Shown: positions 41,209 through 48,587 of the stretch, piece by piece
Position numbering within the stretch: position 1 is the stretch's first letter
How the letters are laid out: every line of letters begins with the position of its first letter
Source of the DNA: Microbacterium nymphoidis
GTDB lineage: Bacteria; Actinomycetota; Actinomycetes; Actinomycetales; Microbacteriaceae
Direction: 5' to 3'
DNA: 64,000 bases
Assembly: GCF_021044885.1 (NCBI RefSeq)
Contig: NZ_JAJNOD010000001.1
Coordinates: forward strand, 1,736,001-1,800,000
Position numbers and translations under genes: made by a program
The notes under the pieces: generated by a model
Databases searched by the model: none
Told to the model about the DNA's origin: nothing
What the model saw: the letters and a program-made list of their open reading frames with translations, nothing else

Positions 41209-42432
41209 TCATGAGGTGAGCAGGTCCTGAAGCACGGCGGTGAGCGCCGCGACGCCCGCCGTGACATCTGCCGCCTCGGCGGTCTCCGCGGGGGTGTGCG
41301 AAGACCCGGTGGGGTTGCGGACGAAGATCATCCCGGTGGGGATGACCTCCGCGAGCACACCGGCATCATGGCCCGCACCCGTGTCGAGTACGGGAGCTTC
41401 GGGAAGGACGCCCTGCATGCGATCGCGCAGGGCGGGGTCGAAGGCGACCGTGGGTGAGAAGGACTGCTCCGTCACGGTGACGATGCAGCCCTCGGCGTCG
41501 GCGGCGCGTTCGGTGGCGGCGCTGACCTCGCTGACGATGCGCCGCACGGCGTCCTCCTCGCGATGACGCACGTCCATCCACAGATCGACCGCGGACGCGA
41601 TCACGTTGGTTCCGCCGGGGGTCACCGCGATCCGCCCCACTGTCCCCCGGGCATCGTCGATGACGAGCGTGTGCACCCGCAGGGCGCGAATCGTCTCGGC
41701 CGCGACGACCACGGGATCCTGCCGGTCCGCCATGCGGGTGGCACCGGCGTGGTCGCCGCGCCCCTCGACGCGCACATGCCAGCGGCCGTGGGCGATGATC
41801 GTGCCGGCCAGCGCGACGGGCTGATCGAGGTCGATGAGCCCGCGCCCCTGTTCGACGTGCAGCTCGACGAAGGCCGAGATCGCGGCGAGGCGAGCGGAGT
41901 CGGCGCCCAGGGCACGCGGATCGAGGCCCGCCTCTGCGGACACCGACGCATAGTCACGACCTGATCCGTCTGTCAGCGCGCGCACCCGCTCCGGAGTGAT
42001 CGCGCCGGAGAGAAGACGGGAGCCGAGGCAGGCCACGCCGAACCGCGACCCCTCTTCCTCGGGAAAGACGGCGACGGCAAGCGGCCGCGATGGCTCCACA
42101 GCGCGCTCGCGCAGCAGGTCCACGGCGGCGAGGGCGCTGGCAACACCCAGCGGGCCGTCGAAGTTGCCGCCGCCGGGCACGGAGTCCAGGTGCGATCCGG
42201 TGACGATGACGTCCGTGCGGTCGCAGCCCTCGACATCCCACCACGCCCAGAGGATCCCGTTGCCGTCGGTTTCCACCGCCAGCCCGCGCTGCTCGGCGTG
42301 GCGGCGGAACCACGAGCGCAGTTCCCGCTCTGCCTCCGAGAACACCGGGCGGGAGTATCCGCCACGCTCGGCGTCGACGCCGATGACGGCGATCTCGGCG
42401 AGGAGGGCGTTGGCGTCGGCGTGTGTCGTCAT
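41209..42432 (-). CDS. M20 amidohydrolase, allantoate/N-carbamoyl amino acid type
   Basis: 407 aa. Metal-dependent peptidase M20 fold. TGSHLDSVPGGGNFDGPLGV carries the His and Asp ligands, FPEEEGSRFG the Glu residues, and VELHVEQGRGL and SHTPAETAEAADV further metal residues. This is the AllC/HyuC group, which hydrolyses allantoate, ureidoglycine or N-carbamoyl amino acids and releases ammonia. The ATG at 42432 overlaps the upstream stop by one base; a GTG three bases upstream is possible. Its place beside amtB and the amine oxidase suggests nitrogen scavenging, but the substrate is open. Confidence 0.88.
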   Translation of the reverse strand: MTTHADANALLAEIAVIGVDAERGGYSRPVFSEAERELRSWFRRHAEQRGLAVETDGNGILWAWWDVEGCDRTDVIVTGSHLDSVPGGGNFDGPLGVASALAAVDLLRERAVEPSRPLAVAVFPEEEGSRFGVACLGSRLLSGAITPERVRALTDGSGRDYASVSAEAGLDPRALGADSARLAAISAFVELHVEQGRGLIDLDQPVALAGTIIAHGRWHVRVEGRGDHAGATRMADRQDPVVVAAETIRALRVHTLVIDDARGTVGRIAVTPGGTNVIASAVDLWMDVRHREEDAVRRIVSEVSAATERAADAEGCIVTVTEQSFSPTVAFDPALRDRMQGVLPEAPVLDTGAGHDAGVLAEVIPTGMIFVRNPTGSSHTPAETAEAADVTAGVAALTAVLQDLLTS

Positions 42433-43625
42433 CACACCACCGCCGCGAATCGCTGACCGGTCGCGCGGAAGCGCTCGCTCACGGACGCCCTGCCCGTGAC
42501 GAGGTCGTACACGATCTCACCCAACAGCGGCGCGAACTTCGCTCCCTGCCCCGAGCACGGCGACACCACCGTGATGCCGGCCGCGCGGTCGATGATCATG
42601 TCGTCGCGCGGGACATTGGTGAACAGGCACGTGGTCTCCGCGTACGGCTCCGCGACCAGACCCGGCGCGAAGGCCGCGACGAAACGGGCGACACGCGCCC
42701 GGTTCGCCGGGTCGACGACGCCGTCCTGCGCATAGGCGGACACGATCCGCCTGCCGCCGTTGTACTCCGCGACCTTCTGTCCGCGAAAGTGCGCGTCCCG
42801 GCCACCCGGGAGGCCATAGGTCTGGATGCTCTCGCCTTTGTAGATGAAGGTGGGCCAGGACGTGGACTCCCCGGGTGCCGGCTCCCCCTGGTCCGCGAGC
42901 GCACGGTAGGGGAAGTGAAAGGCGTTCTCCTGGCGTACCTCGAATTCCGGGAGGGACCGGGCGAAGGTGCTCGGCAGATCGAGGTCTCGCAGCAGGGCGG
43001 GCAGCCACCCGCCGGCGGCCACGATGACCTGTTCGACGTACAGCGTCTCCCCGGTGGCCGAGGTGAGCACGTACCCGCCGCCGCGATGCGCCACCGAGAC
43101 CACCTCCCAGCCCGTGCGCACCTGCGCGCCGGCGGCCGTCGCGAGCTCGAGCATCGCGAGCACCGACTCCTCGGCGTCGATCACGCCAGCGCCGGGGTGC
43201 CACAGCACGTCGGTGTCGAAGTCCAGGTGCGGCCAGCGTGACGCGGCCTCGTCGCGAGCGAGCAACTCGTGTTCCACGCCGACGTCGTCCAGGACGCCGG
43301 CGAGGCCACGCGGATCGCGCACCGTCCCGAAGTCCAGAGCACCACTGGGCGTGATGAGGCGGCGGCCGCTCGCGGCCTCCAGCTCGTCCCAGGAGCGACG
43401 CGCCGTCACCACGAGGCCGGCGTAGAACGGATCCCGGTATCCGTAGCGGAAGATGCGCGCGGACCCGTGGGAGCTGCCCGCTGGCGACGCCGGGACGTCG
43501 CGCTCCAGCACGATGACATCGGCACCCGACTGAGCCAGTCGCCAGGCGGCCGAGGCCCCGGTGAGGCCTGCGCCGATGACCGCGTAGGTGGCGGATTCCG
43601 CGCGGGCGGAAACAGAACCGTGCAT
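42432..43625 (-). CDS. FAD-dependent amine oxidase, MTOX/sarcosine-oxidase-like
   Basis: 397 aa. FAD motif AVIGAGLTGASAAWRLAQSG (about 15-34), the GSSHGSARIFRYGY loop of monomeric sarcosine oxidases, and SPCSGQGAKFAP, where the Cys is the expected covalent flavin site. It oxidises a secondary amine such as an N-methylated amino acid, giving aldehyde and peroxide. It follows the ornithine-cyclodeaminase-like gene by 2 bases and overlaps the amidohydrolase gene. Substrate not determinable. Confidence 0.88.
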   Translation of the reverse strand: MHGSVSARAESATYAVIGAGLTGASAAWRLAQSGADVIVLERDVPASPAGSSHGSARIFRYGYRDPFYAGLVVTARRSWDELEAASGRRLITPSGALDFGTVRDPRGLAGVLDDVGVEHELLARDEAASRWPHLDFDTDVLWHPGAGVIDAEESVLAMLELATAAGAQVRTGWEVVSVAHRGGGYVLTSATGETLYVEQVIVAAGGWLPALLRDLDLPSTFARSLPEFEVRQENAFHFPYRALADQGEPAPGESTSWPTFIYKGESIQTYGLPGGRDAHFRGQKVAEYNGGRRIVSAYAQDGVVDPANRARVARFVAAFAPGLVAEPYAETTCLFTNVPRDDMIIDRAAGITVVSPCSGQGAKFAPLLGEIVYDLVTGRASVSERFRATGQRFAAVV

Positions 43626-43627
43626 GA

Positions 43628-44782
43628 TCAGGCCAGATCCGGCGTGTTCCAGAGGTTGAGCTGGGTGCCGATGCCGAGCTCAAGGGCGTTCTCGTAAACC
43701 GTCTTCGCCCACGCGACGTCCTCGACGCCCATTCCCCCGACGCTGAACAGCACGGGCTGTTCCGGGAACTCGCGACCGGCGGCCGTGCCCTGGAAGACGT
43801 CGCCGATGTTCACGACCCGGGACTCGTCGAGCTCGCCTGCATCGATCAGGTCCTGCCAGTACAGCCCGATCATGCCGAAAGCGGTCTCATGTGACGGCGA
43901 CGGATACTCCTCGGCCCACGCCTCGTAGATCTTCTTCGCGTCGGCGATCAGCCGCGCCTTGCCGGACAGGGTGTACTCCTTGTCCATGCGCAGGTTCGCG
44001 GGGAGGCTGAGGAATGCTCCCGGCTTGATCCAGTCGCCGTCGATGTAGGGGTAGTTCTCCGATCCGACGAGCCCTGTCACGGCTTCGGACACAATGTCGC
44101 TGTCGCGCACCGCGGCCTCCACGGTGTCGGCGATCTCGATCGTCGTGAACTGCGGGTAGTGCTCGCGCACGTAGTCGGCGAAGGCCTCCGCCGTGGAGCG
44201 GCGGCGGCCGTTGATGCGGATGGTGTGCAGCGTGGGCCGCGCGGCCGTCATCGCGTGCAGCGCGCTCTTGTTCATGGCACCGGGACCGATGATGCCGAGC
44301 GAGGTGGCGTTCACCGGAGCGAGCTTCTTCGCTGCCGCGCCGGGGACCGCCGCCGTGCGGTAGGCGCTCTCCAGGTTGCCCGACATGATGGCGAACGGCG
44401 CGCCGGTCTCCTTGTCGTTCAGCACGATGAGGTGGATCGAGCGCGGCAGTCCCCGCTCGCGATTGTCGACGTTCGAGCCGTACCATTTGACGCCGGCGGT
44501 GTCGAAGCGCCCGCCGAGATAGGCCGCCATCGCCATGAACCGTCGGTCGGCGGCATCCAGCGGCATGGTGGGGAACGGGGAGGACTGCGGGAAGCTGATC
44601 TGGGCTCCGTGGGAGTTGGCGGAGTTGCCCGCCATCCGGTAGTCGCCGTTCGCGACCAGGATGAGCACCTCCTCCATCACCTCCATGCAGCGGTCCATGT
44701 CTTTCACCCCGGCGGCGATGACCTCGGGTTCGCTCAGGTAGAGCATGTCGATCCGGGTGTCAGCAGCGGTCTGTGCGGTCAT
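43628..44782 (-). CDS. Ornithine cyclodeaminase/mu-crystallin family protein
   Basis: 384 aa. Dimerisation beta region and Rossmann domain with LGIIGPGAMNKSALHAM; other family features are NLESAYRTAAVPGAAAKKLA and the INGRRRSTAEAF strand. Similar proteins are often named tyramine oxidase subunit B in databases, a name I cannot confirm. It is the first gene of a leftward operon with the MTOX-like oxidase and the amidohydrolase. It may reduce an imine or bind an amino acid derivative. The ATG at 44782 is preceded by GAAAGG. A LysR gene is divergent. Confidence 0.82.
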   Translation of the reverse strand: MTAQTAADTRIDMLYLSEPEVIAAGVKDMDRCMEVMEEVLILVANGDYRMAGNSANSHGAQISFPQSSPFPTMPLDAADRRFMAMAAYLGGRFDTAGVKWYGSNVDNRERGLPRSIHLIVLNDKETGAPFAIMSGNLESAYRTAAVPGAAAKKLAPVNATSLGIIGPGAMNKSALHAMTAARPTLHTIRINGRRRSTAEAFADYVREHYPQFTTIEIADTVEAAVRDSDIVSEAVTGLVGSENYPYIDGDWIKPGAFLSLPANLRMDKEYTLSGKARLIADAKKIYEAWAEEYPSPSHETAFGMIGLYWQDLIDAGELDESRVVNIGDVFQGTAAGREFPEQPVLFSVGGMGVEDVAWAKTVYENALELGIGTQLNLWNTPDLA

Positions 44783-44905
44783 GGTGGCGGCCTTTCATCG
44801 AGTCCTTCCCCCTCAGCGAAACCGCCGGAACAACCCCCGGTCAAATACCTTTTCCAGCACCGATTGATAGCGTTTTGCTCGCAATCGCCCCGAAACGTCT
44901 CGGTA

Positions 44906-44920
44906 ATACGAGGCGCGTAT
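44906..44920. promoter_or_regulatory. LysR-type binding dyad
   Basis: ATACG-N5-CGTAT contains the T-N11-A pattern of LysR operators. It overlaps the -10 hexamer of the lysR gene, fitting autorepression, and sits 124 bases from the divergent operon start. Confidence 0.65.
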
Positions 44921-44923
44921 CGT
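44918..44923 (+). promoter_or_regulatory. -10 element of the lysR gene
   Basis: TATCGT ends 6 bases before ATG 44930; its first three bases are shared with the LysR dyad. Confidence 0.55.
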
Positions 44924-44929
44924 GCCGGC

Positions 44930-45838
44930 ATGGAACTCCGTCAGCTGCGCTACTTCCTCGCGGTGGCCGACGAGCTCCACTTCGGGAGGGCAGCTCGCCG
45001 ACTGCACATGTCACAGCCTCCGCTGAGCGTCCAGGTGGGCCGGCTGGAACAGGAGGTGGGCGTCCCGCTCTTCGAGCGCAGCACGCGGCGCGTCACCCTC
45101 ACTCCCGCCGGGCGTCACCTGCAGGAGCGCGCGCGACGGATCATCGATGAGGTCGACGGCGTCCGCGCCGAGATGCGCGACTTCGTCGACGGAATGGCGG
45201 GGCAACTGGCGGTCGGATTCGTCAGCTCCGCCAACTACACGGTTCTGCCGGAGGTCACGCGTCGCTTCCGGGCCGAACGCCCGCGCGTCTCCCTCTCGCT
45301 GTTCCCGCTGACCTCCGGGGAGCAGTTCGAGCGGCTGCGCGATGGCACCCTGGACATCGGAATCGTCCGTGATGATCTTCCCCGCACCGTCTCCGGTCCC
45401 GTGCTGGCGACCGAGGTGGTGTTCGAGGAGCGACTGGTGATGTGCCTGCCGCGCGATCATCCGCTCACCGTCCGCGCCGAGGTGAGCGTGTCCGAGGTGC
45501 TCGACGTGCCCATGATCTCGTACCCCCGCACGCTCATGGCGGGGTTCGTGGCGCGCGTCGACGACACCCTGGGGATCGCCGCCGGCGCCATGCGCGTGGT
45601 GGAGGAGGTGGTGCACCAGGAGACCGCTCTGGCCTTCGTCGCGGCCGGCGTGGGCGCCAGCATCCTCCCGGAGTCGGTGCGCCAGCTCGCACCGCCCTCG
45701 ATCACCGTGGTGCCGATCACGGGGTCCCCGACCACGCGCCTGCTGGCGGCCTGGCGCGAGAGCGAAGACGAGGACGCCGCTCGCCACGCGTTCATCGGCT
45801 GTCTGCGCACGGCGGCGGCGCTCGTGTCCGCGGCGTGA
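44930..45838 (+). CDS. LysR-family regulator
   Basis: 302 aa. N-terminal winged HTH (AVADELHFGRAARRLHMSQPPLSVQVGRLE region) and a C-terminal two-lobe substrate-binding domain starting near GQLAVGFVSSANY. ATG 44930 is right for the family and has TATCGT 6 bases upstream; the frame is open far upstream only as a shadow. It probably controls the divergent operon of the cyclodeaminase-like protein, oxidase and amidohydrolase, using an amine or amino acid as inducer. Confidence 0.92.
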   Translation: MELRQLRYFLAVADELHFGRAARRLHMSQPPLSVQVGRLEQEVGVPLFERSTRRVTLTPAGRHLQERARRIIDEVDGVRAEMRDFVDGMAGQLAVGFVSSANYTVLPEVTRRFRAERPRVSLSLFPLTSGEQFERLRDGTLDIGIVRDDLPRTVSGPVLATEVVFEERLVMCLPRDHPLTVRAEVSVSEVLDVPMISYPRTLMAGFVARVDDTLGIAAGAMRVVEEVVHQETALAFVAAGVGASILPESVRQLAPPSITVVPITGSPTTRLLAAWRESEDEDAARHAFIGCLRTAAALVSAA

Positions 45839-45869
45839 CCCCCGCGAGAGATCGCGCATCGGCAACCTC

Positions 45870-45875
45870 TAGGGT
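45870..45875 (+). promoter_or_regulatory. -10 element of the HAD-like gene
   Basis: TAGGGT ends 6 bases before GTG 45882. Confidence 0.55.
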
Positions 45876-45881
45876 GGGAGC

Positions 45882-46766
45882 GTGAGTGACGCACCCGATC
45901 TCGGACTCCTGCTCGACGTGGACGGCCCCATCGCCTCGCCGGTCAGCCGCACCATCGCAATCCCGACCATCATCGACGACCTGATTGCGCTCACCGCCGC
46001 GGGCGTTCCCATCGCCTTCGTCACCGGACGCTCCGACGCCTTCATCGATGCCCAGGTGGTGGCGCCGCTGATGGCGCATGGCCTGGCCGACGCGCTGCGC
46101 GTTCCCGGCGCCCGGATGTTCGGGGTGTTCGAGAAGGGCGCGGTGTGGGCGCCCATCGACGAGAACGGGCTCGGTGAGATCACGGTCGACGAGTCGGTTG
46201 CCTTCCGCCCCGCGGACATCGCCGCCATCCGCGAGCTCGCCGAGGGCACCTACGGCGACACGATGTTCTTCGATGAGACCAAGCGCGCCATGATCTCGGT
46301 CGAGCAGCGCACCGACGTCGATTCCGCCCGGTACTACGCCGCGCAGTCGGCGTTCCAGAACGACGCCTACGCACTGCTGACCGGCCGCGGCGTCGGCCTG
46401 CGCTACGGCGAGCGGGAGCAGGCCGACAACACGGGCGCCGTACCGTTCCGGGTGGACCCCACCGTCATCTCCACCGACATCGAGTCGGTTCTGCTGGACA
46501 AGGACCGCGGCGCCGTTCGCGCCCTGGAGCACTTCGCCGAGCGTGGACCCCTGCCGCGCACCTGGCGCTCGGTGGGCGATTCCCGCTCCGACTACAAGAT
46601 GGCCGACCAGCTGCACGCCGACGGATTCGAGGTGGCGCACGTGGACGTGCGCCCGTCGGACGGCGTGCTCGACAAGCCCTATCGCGTGATCGTGGAGGGG
46701 GACCTCATCCACGACGAAGCGGGCGCCGCGTTCCTGCGCCACTGGCGCACGCGGTTCGGCCTCTGA
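45882..46766 (+). CDS. HAD-like hydrolase, unknown substrate
   Basis: 294 aa. Motif I LLLDVDGPIAS (DxDGP rather than DxDGT), motif II Thr in FVTGRSD, a large cap insertion and motif IV VGDSRSDYKMAD. The layout is that of type C2 HAD phosphatases of the Cof/trehalose-phosphatase kind. The Thr-to-Pro change in motif I is unusual, but catalysis uses the two Asp, which are present. The gene is leaderless by its promoter. It probably runs on into the ICMT-like gene, which starts 2 bases after its stop. Confidence 0.78.
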   Translation: MSDAPDLGLLLDVDGPIASPVSRTIAIPTIIDDLIALTAAGVPIAFVTGRSDAFIDAQVVAPLMAHGLADALRVPGARMFGVFEKGAVWAPIDENGLGEITVDESVAFRPADIAAIRELAEGTYGDTMFFDETKRAMISVEQRTDVDSARYYAAQSAFQNDAYALLTGRGVGLRYGEREQADNTGAVPFRVDPTVISTDIESVLLDKDRGAVRALEHFAERGPLPRTWRSVGDSRSDYKMADQLHADGFEVAHVDVRPSDGVLDKPYRVIVEGDLIHDEAGAAFLRHWRTRFGL

Positions 46767-46768
46767 GG

Positions 46769-47731
46769 GTGGGCGTCCGCCGCTTCGACGTGTCGATGAT
46801 CGACGCGCGGTGGGCGCGCGGCTACTTCGCCGTTCAGGCCCTGGCGGGCGCGCTGTGGTGGATCGCTGTGTTCACGATCCCGCCGGTGCGCGCGGCGACG
46901 CTCGGCGATCTCGATGCCGGGCTGATCGCGCTGGCGGACATTCCGCTGTTCGTGGGCGGATCGCTGCTCGCCGTATGCGGTCCGCGCTGGAGCGCCTGGA
47001 TCATCACGCCGTGGACGCTGCTGGTCACCGCGGGCATGGCGCTGTATGCGACTCTCACCACGCAGGCCGGATGGGGCGCCCTCCTCATGGTCGCCGCCAG
47101 CGCCGGATCGGTGGCCGCGGGCGTCGTCCTGCTGCTGAACCGGGTGCCGGCGGAGTGGATCTTCCAGGGGCCGTTTCGCATCCGGCCCGCACGCGGCACC
47201 GGCGCGCGGCACCACCTCCTCAACACGGCGGCCCAGATCGTGGTGTTCTGGGCGGTGCTGCTCTGGCTGGTGCCGATCGCGATCCGCTTCATCGAGGAGC
47301 GCTGGCGACTGGATCTTCCCGTCCCCGGCTGGGTCCGCATCGCCGGTGTCGTCCTGTTCGCCGCCGCGGCTCCGGTCGGGCTGTGGTCGGCGGCCGTGAT
47401 GGCGTCCCTCGGCGAGGGGACTCCGCTGCCCGCTGCCGCCGCTCGCGATCTGGTGGTCGTCGGACCCTACCGCGTCGTGCGCAATCCGATGGCCGTGGCA
47501 GGCATCGGCCAGGGCGTGGCCTCCGGACTCATCCTCGGGTCCTGGCTCGTGGTGCTGTATGCGCTGGCCGGCGCTCTCATCTGGAACTGGCTGGTGCGTC
47601 CCGGCGAGGAGGCGGATCTGGAAGCACGTTTCGGTGAGCCCTTCCGCCGCTATCGCGACAGTGTCAACTGCTGGTTCCCGCGCCTGCGCCGAAGTGGAGT
47701 CAGAACAGGGTCCAGCGCACCGCGAGGGTGA
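46769..47731 (+). CDS. ICMT/PEMT-family membrane methyltransferase-like protein
   Basis: 320 aa with about six to eight hydrophobic segments. The C-terminal part VVGPYRVVRNPMAVAGIGQG and RPGEEADLEARFGEPFRRY matches isoprenylcysteine carboxyl methyltransferase-type enzymes, which methylate lipid-soluble or prenylated substrates using S-adenosylmethionine. The N-terminal half is unrelated membrane sequence. GTG 46769 is assumed; ATG 46796 is an alternative. The last 32 bases overlap the convergent DUF4380 gene, which is unusual even here. Confidence 0.72.
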   Translation: MGVRRFDVSMIDARWARGYFAVQALAGALWWIAVFTIPPVRAATLGDLDAGLIALADIPLFVGGSLLAVCGPRWSAWIITPWTLLVTAGMALYATLTTQAGWGALLMVAASAGSVAAGVVLLLNRVPAEWIFQGPFRIRPARGTGARHHLLNTAAQIVVFWAVLLWLVPIAIRFIEERWRLDLPVPGWVRIAGVVLFAAAAPVGLWSAAVMASLGEGTPLPAAAARDLVVVGPYRVVRNPMAVAGIGQGVASGLILGSWLVVLYALAGALIWNWLVRPGEEADLEARFGEPFRRYRDSVNCWFPRLRRSGVRTGSSAPRG

Positions 47732-48587
47732 CGCTCTCCCCCGGAGCGAGCTCGACCAGCGGGCTCAGCAGTTCCAGCTCCAGCAGCGCCGCCGTGGCAT
47801 GGAACCCGCCCAGCTCGGCGATCGGCTGCGGCACCGGGGTCTGCATCCACAGCTGCGCCGGACTGTCGTCCGGGTGGGAGCCGGTGTGGAGCGCGCTCGA
47901 CAGGCGCAGCCCGGTTCCCGAGGCCCGGCGGTACTCGATCCACCCGTCGTAGTCGGGGAATCCGAGTTTGCCCACCGCTTCCGCGATCGAGACCTCGGTG
48001 AACCCATCGCTGACCGAGACCGGCAGGTCGCCGACCAGACGACGCAGCACACGTGGTGGTCGCGTGTTCGACGTGCACACGCGTACCGAGCCGGAGCGCA
48101 GGTCATCGTCGTCGATGGGCAGCTGCACCACCTCCCAGGCCGCCCACCTGCGTCTCACCGCGCTGACGTTGGTGAGCGTGGTCTGCACGGTCACACCGTC
48201 ACCGTGCAGGGCGATGTCCCGCCGCATCCTGAGCCCCGTGGCAGGGTCGTCGCCGCTCACCAGGCCGACGGCATCCGCGTGCTCGTCGCTGACCGCGAAC
48301 GCCCCGCCGTCGAACGTCGGGTCCGGCGGACCATGCCACTGCTCCGGCCCCTCCCACCCCTGCGGTGCCACCCAGGACTTGTCCCCGCCCCAGTTCCGCC
48401 AGTCACCGAAACCGGCCGCGGGCTCGGATGGCACCGCTGCGCGTGGCTGCAGATCGGGACCGAGGAGGTCGGTGTTGCGCCACAGCACCTCACTCCCCTC
48501 CCGCGTGAGGGAGAGGATGCGTCCGCCGAGTTCGGGGGCCACCGTAGCGACGAGGTCGCCGGAGCGAAGCACCAGGAGCAGGGTCAT
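47700..48587 (-). CDS. DUF4380-like galactose-mutarotase-fold protein
   Basis: 295 aa. Beta-rich, with the mutarotase-type pattern LVATVAPELGGRILSLTREGSEVLW and later YDGWIEYRR. It is placed next to a DUF5107 protein of the same broad fold and a GH36 enzyme. It probably binds or acts on a sugar and is not a classic galactose mutarotase by its catalytic residues. ATGA coupling to the DUF5107 gene upstream. Confidence 0.6.
   Translation of the reverse strand: MTLLLVLRSGDLVATVAPELGGRILSLTREGSEVLWRNTDLLGPDLQPRAAVPSEPAAGFGDWRNWGGDKSWVAPQGWEGPEQWHGPPDPTFDGGAFAVSDEHADAVGLVSGDDPATGLRMRRDIALHGDGVTVQTTLTNVSAVRRRWAAWEVVQLPIDDDDLRSGSVRVCTSNTRPPRVLRRLVGDLPVSVSDGFTEVSIAEAVGKLGFPDYDGWIEYRRASGTGLRLSSALHTGSHPDDSPAQLWMQTPVPQPIAELGGFHATAALLELELLSPLVELAPGESVTLAVRWTLF

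Noticed and set aside
44159..44929. Upstream extension of the LysR frame
   Set aside because: It overlaps the divergent cyclodeaminase-like gene, and the standard LysR N-terminus begins at 44930.
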